Assembly (NCBI GenBank): GCA_023159155.1
Contig: JAJNNX010000002.1
Location: 930,001-994,000 of the forward strand
Direction of reading: 5' to 3'
Length of the DNA: 64,000 bases
DNA from: Ustulina deusta
Taxonomy: Eukaryota; Ascomycota; Sordariomycetes; Xylariales; Xylariaceae
Part shown: positions 47,752 through 57,900 of the stretch, piece by piece
How the letters are laid out: the number at the start of each line of letters is the position of its first letter
Numbering within the stretch: the first letter of the stretch is position 1
Translations under genes and position numbers: made by a program
The notes under the pieces: generated by a model
Told to the model about the DNA's origin: nothing
Database searches by the model: none
The model's input: the letters and a program-made list of their open reading frames with translations, nothing else

Positions 47752-48705
47752 CTACCCTGAAGGCTCGGGCATACCATCGTCATACAGATCGTTCCACCAC
47801 ATAATGTCCCGAAGCTTCTCTTCACTCAATGCAGCATTAGCAAAATGCTCCCTCTGAGGTGTTCTGATTTTACGATGCACCTCGCCAGCGGTTTTCCAGC
47901 CAAAGAATCCAGCCATCTCCCAATCAACGAGTCCCACGATCTTATCATTGTCAACTATGCAGTTGGACGGGGTGAAATCGTTGTGCATAAGACTCGTATC
48001 CGGGTCTACATTAGCGTCTGAGAACAGGATATCTCTCTCCAGGGGGCCAATGCGGCCATTGTCGAGGATGTTGGGATCTTGGACGATATGAAAACGACCC
48101 CGCTGTCCGCCATCAGGCTTTATAATGTGTAATTTCCGAAGTATCTCTCGGGCCTGCTGCTTGAAAGCCGTCTTTTGGCCTTCTGATAGGTATGGAAATG
48201 CGACATTCAAACCGACGCCGGCAAGTCTTTCCTGGACCAGCACTTGATAACCGTTGATCTGAAAGAATGTGAGCAAATGAAGGAACAGTCAGCGCTTTGT
48301 GGGGGGTAGTACCTTGCCAGCAAAGTAGATCTTGGGTAATCTGACGGGATTTAGAACATTCCTGGAAATCGCAATAGCTTGGATCTCGTTTCCATCGGCG
48401 TACGAATAGTCGATTTCGGCAATTTGGCCGTCTTTGGTCTCGTGGAGATGACTTGACTTAACGATGACGCTGCCTAGGGCGAACACGTCACGACCGCCCT
48501 CGTCAGCCGGGTAGATCCGGACGGATTCAGTGCAGAGACTAATAACTGATGACCAATACTGCAAAGCATCCGAAGACTGGGAGCCGACGTACTGGGGATC
48601 GACTTGAAAGTCGTTTGGTCTGGGGAAATACCGGCCGTATAACGGTACATCTGCATATATGTCAGTGGTAGGTATGTTATCTGGGCTCGACTCGTATGGA
48701 TTCAT
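47752..48705 (-). CDS. APH-family kinase-like protein 2
   Basis: Exons 48705-48313 and 48258-47752 join in phase 0 across a 54-base intron (FAGK, then INGYQVLVQERLAGVGLNVA) to 299 residues. The catalytic loop is LMHNDFTPSNCIV and the metal motif is GLVDWEMAGFFGW, so the core APH-fold residues are intact. The N-terminal portion (DVFALGSVIVKSSHLHE) fits the ATP-binding lobe. It is only distantly similar to the APH-like protein at 43.4-44.3 kb, so the pair does not look like a recent tandem duplication. Substrate unknown. Confidence 0.8.
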
Positions 48706-49246
48706 GATGGAATCGAAACAGATACTACAAGAAATTTTGAGCGGCAGTGTATTTTTGGTTCAAGCTGTACATCAATGTGTCAAATTAAAACTGTAAGAAC
48801 TGTTGTAGAATGTTGAGAGATGATCTCAGATAAGTCAGTTACCTGTGGCCAGCGACCAGTTCACTCCGGGTTTCTGCCATCCATCACCGCCTGTGACACA
48901 CTTCTATTTGCCGTATCCATTTCTAACGCTACCAGATTCCTGTCCACACAACACAGCCTCCTTCCAAATGTCACGATACCTCTAGGTTCTTGGTTGTGCA
49001 TGCAAGAATGCCAACATCAGCTTGGCAATGCGGCTTAGCCGTGCAATTTGCAGGAACGGAGAGATATCCCGGTAGAGCGTTGGCAATTTTCGGCGGCTAA
49101 AAGGAGGTCAATCATCATCAATGAACGTTGAACCATTGCCGTTATCCACCCGGCTTACATCGCATTAGGTAATTGACCTGGTCTAGCAAGACGTCGAAAC
49201 ATCTATTCGGAGAATGGCCCATGGGGACTTTGGCTCGACGCTGGGC

Positions 49247-49640
49247 CCTCGCAGGTCCACAAACATATGTATGTTGGTCCAAGTCGGTCGACAAGTATGT
49301 ATGTTGACCCGAATTACTCGACTAGCCCACAGCTTGCCGAAGACTAAGAGCTAGACCATGGAGACGAAAATCTAATCTAGTGAAGATTGTTGGGACTATT
49401 GCTTGGTTCCTCCGCCAATTGTAACTTCACGATATGTGAGGTGTTCTCTATCCCCACGCAATTGTACACCCCTCTTCAGTGTGTGACTGCGTCTTTCCAG
49501 CCTCGCAAGTCCACAAACACAGGCATGTTGGTTCGGGTGAGTCGACTGACTTACAGCTTGTCTAGAGTGTAAAAACTCCATACAGATCATGAAGGCGAGT
49601 CCTTATCCAATCGTAACTTCACGATAGGTGAGGTGTTTTC
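49247..49640. repeat. Imperfect direct duplication, two copies
   Basis: Copy A (about 49247-49448) and copy B (about 49501-49640) share two anchors in the same order: CCTCGCARGTCCACAAACA near the start, and CAATYGTAACTTCACGATA followed by GTGAGGTGTT near the end. The middle has diverged and B is shorter. Possibly an old local duplication or a fragment of a mobile repeat. Confidence 0.6.
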
Positions 49641-49725
49641 TGTGCTGCTCTGCTGCCTACGTACATCGTACGCTCTAGTGCCTTTAGCATGTGACGGCCT
49701 TGAGCGAGACAGACTTGGAGACGTC

Positions 49726-49734
49726 TATATAAAG
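49726..49734 (+). promoter_or_regulatory. TATA box before a short open frame
   Basis: TATATAAAG matches the TATA consensus. It stands about 205 bases before ATG 49939. The intervening DNA is rich in ACAAC/TTATC motifs, like a fungal 5' UTR. Confidence 0.45.
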
Positions 49735-49938
49735 AGCGCTGTCGTTAGGAGTCGGAGTCGGTTGTATGGCCTCTTCAATCCAGTACCACTTTCACCAGTT
49801 GCATTCTCTTGTATTCCCAAGAATCTCCGTTAACGTTTCTATCTCCGAGTTTCAGCCCATAGCAACCACCCGAAAAACAACAAACCCAGGAGCAACATAA
49901 TAATTATCATTATCATCTTTATCTTTATCGAAGTCATA

Positions 49939-50103
49939 ATGGCTCTTCGATGCTCTGTCTGCGAACAGTGGATCAAGACCACCGGTGGTACCCACACTGC
50001 CCCGGCGCATCGAAAAACCGCGTTGAACACACCCTTTCCATCTACCCCGATGCTGCGTTTTGTCTATTCTATTCAAGTGCCCCGGCTGATCACCAACGTG
50101 TAA
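49939..50103 (+). CDS. Possible short orphan gene with a CxxC...HxxxxH pattern
   Basis: The open frame begins MALRCSVCEQWIKTT and runs 54 codons to TAA 50101-50103. Residues C5, C8, H19 and H24 give C-x2-C-x10-H-x4-H, close to a small zinc-finger spacing but lacking the usual hydrophobic core residues. A GTAAGT donor overlaps the stop (50099). Splicing to an acceptor after GTGCTAATATGTGTTCAAAG (near 50163) would replace the last residue and stop with a few other codons. An upstream TATA box and a good start context (A at -3) support transcription. No homologue is recognised, so this is tentative. Confidence 0.3.
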   Translation: MALRCSVCEQWIKTTGGTHTAPAHRKTALNTPFPSTPMLRFVYSIQVPRLITNV

Positions 50104-52179
50104 GTTTTAGCGACTAAAACAGAAGGGAAACCTAGTGTTATATTAGTGCTAATATGTGTTCAAAGAACCAAGAATAGACTGTGAGGGATTTTACTCGCGA
50201 TTCGCAGGGAGATTTGGATCTTTTCGGGATTGATATGGTTATACGACAGAGTTTTCCTGTATTCAAGCCTATATATTATACGTAGGCAGGTGTGCTTGCC
50301 CGGGGGATCCTTTTGAAAGGCGCTTACTTGGTCAAGTTATCTGTTACCGTGGGAAAGTTGTCATAGAAGAAGGCAGCAAGAAAATCTTGCCTACAGGCGC
50401 ATCAAACACATTTACAAACTATAAACGCTCGTTTCATCTGTACAGATATCAATATATATTCATTCATCAATATATATTTGGTAGTCGGCTGGCAGCTGTA
50501 ACAACTTGTATTAGAGACCTTCCCACGTCACCAGCTACCACCTCCCAGTACAGGAAAGATCCGGTCGATGTAATAAATAGCGAGCTCATTATGCAATATT
50601 TATTCCTCGTGCATACAAAGTTGTGCCGGCCTCCTTATCTACTTAAACAGCTTAAAAACACCTTAGCATGCCGTCTAAAACGCCGCATTGGGATCCTACT
50701 TTTGGCGAACCTCTTGCAGCTTGAGTATATTCTTACCGTAAGACAAGAGAGCATTTTGGTGCAAAAAGGAATACTTATTTCTAGTAAATATTAAGAATTA
50801 ATTGATCTTTTCTATTTAGCTTTCTGTCGATACGATTTAGGGCCCTCTATATAAAGCTAATTACCCGTTCGTTGTTGGTCTTATGCGCCTATATCTTAAT
50901 AGCAAAGCATTAGTAATAGGAACGTTCTTAGTGTTTAGAGCAAGTATATTATTACTATTCACGTTAGTAGTTTTGAGTTGTAACGCAAGAATATATAAAA
51001 CCTAGCTGTATCTTTAACTGGTTCCAGATCTTTGTACCAATATCACCACCCGTGGTAAGTTTTTCAACTTTAGCTTTCAGCTAAATATCCACGTAGAGAT
51101 ACTGTTAGGGTCACACAGCTAAGGCTGTCAAAACTAATCTAAGCCATTTGTAGAATAACACGTGCTCGGAGTTAAAATAGTTGCCAATCCACCTAGTTCA
51201 TTAGATACCTAATGCCAAGTCACAAGGACTCCATCTTGCATACAAGAACCCAACAGTAAGAGATAAGGGATGAAAGGTCTAATAAATAATTATATAAGAC
51301 CGTCGGGCATAAATAGGTCATAAGAATCCAAGCAGAGGAAGCAGAGGAGGAGAGAACCATATTAAACCCTAAGACTCTTAAAGAATTATTAGTTAAATAA
51401 ACCTAGTTCCAAGCCCTTTATAAACAAGCCCTTGTCACACTTACTCTATTCCATCAACAACATCAATATCACTCCCAATTGCCAACAATACCTAATAAAA
51501 CCACTTCTCTGATTATGCTAGGTAACAAAACTACTAGTTACTCTAGGGGGTAGCTATAGTAGCTATATTAGATATATATAGACCCTTTGGGACCCCTTCG
51601 AACTTAATGGGGTTCAGGAATCAATTAATCACTCTATTAAGCCTTGACTATCACCTACCACCCTTCTGGCTATAGACAGGTCTATCTATTCCCTTTGCAA
51701 CACCCCATTGACCTAACAGATTAGAAACCTGAAAATAAGTGGTTAAACTATAAGTATAATTGCACGCATCATACATATGCTTCACCTAAGCTTCCCTTCT
51801 GCTTGGCATATAAAAGGCCAATAATTAGAGGGATTTTTAAAGATACCAGCGCAACCGCAGAACCCGGGCGAGTACGGGCTTGGATCAATACGGATTAAAA
51901 CTGCGGGCTAGTACAAAAAACCGAAAGCTCCCTGCATCTTCCAATTAAGGTACACCGGAATTGATTAGACGTGAATTGCCAGCCCCGAAACAGGGACGAT
52001 TTGTTGAAGAAATATCCGACTGGTTGGATTGGTCGGCTCGCCTTGTGTAGTCGGTACGTAATCTAGAGCCTTATAGTTTCACTTTCGACCTCTTTTAGGA
52101 TGTCTGCATCTGCATAATCGTCTGGTCCTACTATGACCTTTCACAGCTCACAGTATTACTGACGCCTGTTTCAGATAGG
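50104..52179. other. AT-rich region with degraded repeat DNA
   Basis: No intact gene is seen. Base composition is more AT-rich than flanking core regions. A possible LTR (51103-51718) lies here. A weak open frame at about 50387-50794 has no recognisable product. Confidence 0.5.
51103..51718. mobile_element. Possible solo LTR or LTR-element remnant
   Basis: The segment starts TGTTAGGGTCACACAGC and ends GACCTAACA, giving TGTTAGG...CCTAACA termini as in Ty1/copia LTRs, with a length of 616 bases. A CTTTATAAACAAGCCC TATA-like element near 51417 followed by a C/A-rich leader fits an LTR promoter. The flanks GATAC and GATTA are only partly alike, so a target duplication is not proven. No second copy or gag-pol frame is visible. 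Confidence 0.3.
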
Positions 52180-53822
52180 AAGGCCATTGGGGACAAGTCT
52201 TTAACGAAACTAGGACAAGGCAAGCTTTCAAGGTATTTGCTAGGTATTAAGTTGGTAGCCAATTAAGCGACTGATTCGGTAAAGGAAGATATGGATCTCA
52301 AAAGGAAAGGATGGGAAGCTCGTTGCGTCTGTACGAACGTGACCCTGAAATTTTTGTTTACACCAGTGCTAACGTCACCTAGGTCTTTATCAAAGATGTA
52401 ACCCGAGAGCAACTTAAGACGATACGAACCACGCAGACGTATCATGATACCAAGCTCTTAGCCGAGCTGAAGAAGCGGAAGTTAGTGAGACTTCAGAAAG
52501 ATATCAGTTTTAGCATCGAGAAGGGGCCCAAATTTGCACTTGAGAGAACGCGAAGGAAGAGACTAATCTCACCGGCGAAATGTTGACAAATGGATCTTGG
52601 AAAGCAGCGACCGTCAAGCCCTACAATTTCAATGCCCTTGGCGCGATCAGCACACATTACATCCGTTAATGAGAGTGTGCCAGGAATTCTGGCTGATCTT
52701 CTTCGTGAGGAATATCTATCGTCATCTCCTGCCCGTTTTGAAACACCTTTAAAGGTAGGCATATATGTTCTAGTTAGTCTAGTTGCCAAGGACCCCGCAT
52801 TATTCCGAACACTTACAGGTCTCAACTTAAAGTCAAGTTGTTGACATTTGATTGATATCAAGGAGCTTGAGTTCGAGGAAATGGCGGAATAAGTATTCTC
52901 CATCATTTTCTGATTCCGGTCATTAAAGGTTCATGTTTGATATTCAATTACGTCCTGTGAGCTTTCTGCTTGTCCAAAACACTTATCGATCAAGCTCGAG
53001 GTGGCCAATACTAACCCCGGATGTTGTAGTGATTGCTTTGTGGAGTCTGGTTTCTGGAATTTCAACGCCTTATTTGTACCGCAGTCACATTCAACAAGAT
53101 ACCTGCAGGATATGTTTGTTTATTTCCGACCCGAAGCAGGCAGATAACCCACATGCTGAGGATGAAAACGACAAAAGGGACTATGACACATACTGGGGAA
53201 ACATCTGAGCCGTGCACGAGAATGGGAAATTCGGCTCGATTGGATACCGTTATTGTTGGCAGAAGGAAGAGTCTTTGAGGCTACCTAGGTAGTTCTACGG
53301 ACCCACATGACTGCCGTTTCAACGGCCATGCTGCACAAGCTGGCCTGTATGCGAGGACCCGATGGTCGACCTCCTCCCGCTCGCTATTTCTTGTTTCCCG
53401 GAAAGAGACAGTCGATGCTACACATCTTGTTGAGTTCCACCAAGTGGAGGACGTGATTGCCGATACACAATCTTCTTTGAGAAAATGGGCATTCATCATC
53501 TTCGATTCAAGCCCGCATACAACCCCTACACCGAGCCCAGTATGGAGATTTTCAGCTTCCACAAGGGTCTGAATAAATTAGTGGAAATTGGTAACAGCAG
53601 TATGTGCTCTTCTATATCTATACTAACCGAACGCAAGGATCTAGTGCCCGATACTCTGCGCTGGAGGCGTTCTTTTGTTCACCCGACAAATCTGTGCATA
53701 GGCGACTGCTAACATGATACAATCTAGAATATGAGAACTCCAACATCCGAGAGTTGCTAGGTCACAAGGTAGATCTCAACTTCATTGAGAGGAATCCTGC
53801 AGCACGATTAGACAAGGGCTAA
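52180..53822 (+). pseudogene. FRS2: Degraded copy of cytosolic phenylalanyl-tRNA synthetase alpha subunit
   Basis: PheRS alpha charges tRNA-Phe with phenylalanine. Family segments are readable in order but in shifting frames: KAIGDKSLTKLGQGK (52184 on), DVTREQLKTIRT, LLAELKKRKLV, GEMLTNGSWKAATVKPYNFN, DQHTLHPL, SGFWNFNALFVPQ, ISDPKQADNPHAEDENDK, HENGKFGSIGYRY, THMTAVSTAMLHKLA, ETVDATHLVEFHQVEDVIAD, RFKPAYNPYTEPSMEIFS and IRELLGHKVDLNFIERNPAA, ending at TAA 53820-53822. At least five frameshifts (for example near 52226, 52548 and 52655) and one in-frame TGA near 53207 disable it. Intron-like sequences remain, so it arose as a DNA copy, not a retrocopy. The N-terminal ~130 residues are missing. 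A working gene must exist elsewhere. Confidence 0.88.
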
Positions 53823-54967
53823 ACAAAAAGCAGATAGAAAGAGGATAATACAACCCATGACTTACCATTATCCAGTGTAACTCATTTCTGTTCTTGATGC
53901 CCGGTGTTTGCATCATGTATAATACAAGGAAACAAGAAACCCTTATCAGTTTTGGCCCAGACCCATGCCAGGTTAAACATCTTTGGTAAGCCATTTCGGC
54001 CCTAGAGCTGAAGCACTTGTCGAATTCCAAAGCAGCCTCCGGTGTTCAAATCGGTTGGATTTAGTGACTGACAACATACTTACTGAAATCAAAGCTGGAT
54101 ATAAGCGCAGAACGGTATCCGGGCATCTGCAGGTTTAGATGCTTTGAATGGATGCCTAGCTGCTGAAAGGGGTTGCCACATCGCGTAATAACTAGGTACC
54201 TTAGGTACATATATGTAGGTAGGCACCTCTGTAGGGAGGTACACCTAGGTATTGTACTACAGTAGGTACCTAAGGTACATAGGCACCAGAGGTAGGTACA
54301 CACTTATTTGTGGATGTGGGTCTTTATTGATGGTCAGTGCGTACCTTGCTGTCATCCAGGTCTCTGCCCAACTAGACTAGATACAGCAGAGGCAGTTGCT
54401 ACTCCTTTGCGAACAAGTAATCTACCTATTACCTACCTAGCTTTGCTTGCACCGGGGAAAAACCTACACTACCCAAGGTAACCTACCAGACGCATCACCC
54501 TCGCCTTTCCTCCTCAAAACATTCCGCGCAAACAAGCATCATTGTCCGTCACTTCCTCCATCTCCAATATTCCATCTTCCATTGTAAAATTTCGCTCCTA
54601 CGACTGCCTGCGCACATCCTCCACTGCCTGCCAACTTTTAGATCAGCATTGGCGCGTCACTCCTTTCTGCGGTTGCTTGTCCATCTACGAAGCTAATCAT
54701 CTTGGATCCCTCGACGTCCCTTGCCGGTGCTCCGACGTCAAGTACATGAACTGCTGTCTCGGACACACTTGAGCAGTCTTTGCAGTTCCACGTCACCAAG
54801 ATCCCCTCTGCACTACATCTCCGCCAGCCGAATAACCCTGTGACGTGTGCATCCATCCCAGCTTTCGGAATTTCGTGGTGGCCTAACAACCCCCGAACCC
54901 TTTTCGCGTTCTTTCGCCTTCAACATCTATCAATTCTCACCCATCATTGCCCATGTGGTCTTGAGCC
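53823..54967. promoter_or_regulatory. Promoter and leader region of clathrin heavy chain
   Basis: No gene is supported. A cluster of TAGGTACC-type motifs with a partial direct duplication lies at 54192-54300. Downstream, about 54430-54960 is C-rich and pyrimidine-rich, as expected of a leader of a well-expressed gene. Confidence 0.5.
54192..54300. repeat. Cluster of GGTACC motifs with two related halves
   Basis: GGTACCTTAGGTACAT (about 54196) and GGTACCTAAGGTACAT (about 54265) are near-copies. Each is followed by an AGGCACC element. The halves look like a diverged tandem duplication of a palindromic motif array. Confidence 0.6.
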
Positions 54968-57900
54968 ATGGCGCACCAGCTGCCTATCAAGTTTCAGGAG
55001 CTGTTGACGCTCAACAACGCCGGCGTTGAGCAGAGCTCGATCGGTTTCAACTCTTGCGTTAGTACCTCGATAACCACCGTTGCTCTTTTCGCTCCGTTGT
55101 AGAGCCGTGAACTAATATCCATCTAAACAGACCTTAGAATCCGATCACTTCATCTGCATAAGAGAACAAAAATCAACAGCCACCCAACCTGACGTCGTCA
55201 TCGTTGATCTCAAGTCCAATAACAATGTCACTCGTCGCCCTATCAAGGCCGATAGTGCCATTATGCACTGGACTAAACAGATCATCGCTCTCCGTGCTCA
55301 GTCTAGAACACTGCAGATATTCGATCTCGAGAAGAAGCAAAAGCTGAGATCCGCCAACATGAACGAGGACGTTGTCTTCTGGAAGTGGATCAGTGAGTCG
55401 ACCTTGGGTCTGGTCACCGAAACCTCAGTCTATCACTGGGACATATTCAACGAGGCTCAAACTGCTCCCGTTGAGGTATTCAAGCGCAACGCTAACCTTG
55501 CTGTATGTCTTGTGTCTCGCATCGAAATTGACGTGTTGCTAACCAGATGCCAGAACTGTCAAATCATCAACTACCGTGTCAACAGCGAGGGGAAGTGGAT
55601 GTCAGTAGTCGGCATTTCCCAACAGCAAGGCCGTGTTGTCGGTAGTCTACAGCTATACTCGAAAGACCGAGGCATTAGCCAGGCCATTGAAGGCCACGCC
55701 GCCACTTTCGGAACGATAAGAATGGACGGGGCTGCCGAAGACACGAAGCTTTTCACTTTCGCTGTTCGGACGGCGACAAGTGCCAAGCTACACATCGTTG
55801 AGATCGATCATAAAGAAGGAAACCCCGTGTTCCAGAAGAAGGCGGTCGATATCTTCTTTCCTCCCGAGGCTACAAACGATTTCCCTGTTGCCATACAAGT
55901 TTCGCAGAAATATGGCATCATTTACATGGTGACAAAATACGGCTTCATCCATCTGTATGATCTCGAAACAGGCTCGGCTATATTCATGAACCGTATCTCG
56001 AGCGAAACAATCTTTACTACCTGTTCCGACACCGATTCTACTGGCATCGTTGGCATCAACCGAAAAGGTCAAGTGCTCTTCGTCTCTGTTGACGATGCCA
56101 ATATGGTTCAATATCTCCTCCAAAATCCGGCCAACACGGAAATAGCGATCAAAATGGCCTCGCGTGCTGGGCTTCCTGGTGCAGATCAGCTGTATGGGCG
56201 CCAATTTGACCAGTTCTTTGCTTCAGGCGACTATGAAAATGCTGCCAAGATTGCCGCCAATTCACCCCGTGGATTCTTACGAACGACAGAGACAATCAAC
56301 AAATTTAAGAACTTGCCAGCCCAACCTGGGAAAATGTCCTACATCCTTCAGTATTTCGGCATGCTCCTCGATAAGACTACTCCACTAAACAAAACGGAAA
56401 CACTAGAGTTGGCTATCCCTGTGCTGTCCCAGGGTCGCAAACATCTCCTTGAGAAGTGGGCCAAGGAGGGTAAGCTAGACTTTTCCGAGGAACTTGGTGA
56501 TCAGATCCGGCCACACGACATCAACCTAGCCCTTGGTGTCTATCTGAAAGCCAACGTCACCCACAAGGTTGTTGCTTCATATGCCGAGCTGGGTCAGTTT
56601 GAGAAGATTCTACCGTATTGCTCCCAAGCTGGCTATCAGCCAGACTGGATCAATCTCCTCCAGCACATTGTCCGCACAAACCCTGAGAAAGGTGCTGAGT
56701 TTGCAGGCACATTAGCTAGCAACGAAGGTGGTTCCTTGGTCGACCTTGATCGTGTAGTCGACGTATTCCAGTCTCAGGGTATGGTTCAACAAGCCACGGC
56801 ATTTCTCCTTGACGCTCTTAAGGATAACCTTCCCGAACATGCGCATCTGCAGACCAGACTTTTGGAGATGAACTTAGTCAATGCACCTCCAGTTGCCGAT
56901 GCCATCCTCAGCAATCAAATGTTCACTCAATTCGACAAGGCTCGAATTGCGCAGCTGTGCGAACAGAACGGCTTGCTCACCAAGGCCTTGGAGCTTTATG
57001 AGTCACCTGCGGATATCAAGCGCGTTGTGGTTGGCATTCCAGGCCAGCCCAACTTCAACCCGGAATGGTTTGTGTCATTTTTCGGCAATCTCTCTGTTCA
57101 GCAGTCATTGGAATGCTTAGATGCAATGATGAAGAACAACATTCGCCAAAATCTTCAGTCTGTTGTCCAGGTTGCTACCAAGTACTCAGATCTTCTAGGT
57201 GCGACCAACCTAATTGATCTATTCGAAAAGTACAAGACTTTTGAAGGCCTGTTCTACTATCTCGGCAGCATTGTCAATTTATCTCAAGATCCCGATGTGC
57301 ATTTTAAGTACATCGAAGCAGCTACTAAGATGAGCCAGTTCAACGAAGTTGAGCGAATCTGCAGAGATAGCAACTACTACAACCCTGAGAAGGTGAAGAA
57401 CTTCTTGAAGGAGGCCAAATTGACTGAAATGCTACCCCTCATCATCGTTTGTGACAAACACAACTTCGTTCACGATTTGGTTCTTTACCTGTACCAGAAC
57501 CAACGCTTCCAAGCAATTGAGGTCTATGTACAACGAGTCAATCCAGGAAGGACCCCTGAAGTTGTTGGAGGTCTACTTGATGTTGACTGTGATGAATCTG
57601 TGATCAAGGAGCTGCTCAGATCCGTAAACGCGGCCTCGATACCAATTGACGCACTCGTTCATGAGGTCGAATCTCGAAACCGCCTCAAGCTCTTGTTGCC
57701 GTTCTTGGAAGCCACTTTGGCGGCTGGTAACCAGCAGCAAGCCATTTTCAATGCTCTCGCCAAGATTTACATTGACTCCAACAACAATCCTGAAAAGTTC
57801 TTGAAGGAAAATGACCAATACGATACCCTCGGTGTGGGCAAATATTGTGAAAAGCGTGACCCTAACCTAGCATTTATTGCGTACCAGAAAGGACAGAACG

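Larger units (their letters stand above)
48706..49938. other. Spacer with a duplicated segment and a TATA promoter
   Basis: The region carries the promoter of the APH-like gene, an imperfect direct duplication (49247-49640), and a TATATAAAG box at 49726-49734 followed by a leader that reaches ATG 49939. Confidence 0.55.

Noticed and set aside
43418..48705. Antibiotic-resistance cassette suggested by two APH-fold genes
   Set aside because: Fungal APH-fold proteins are a large, mostly uncharacterised family; there are no mobile-cassette features and the two genes are not close paralogues.
50387..50794. 135-codon + strand open frame
   Set aside because: It lies in AT-rich decayed DNA and its product resembles no family known to me.
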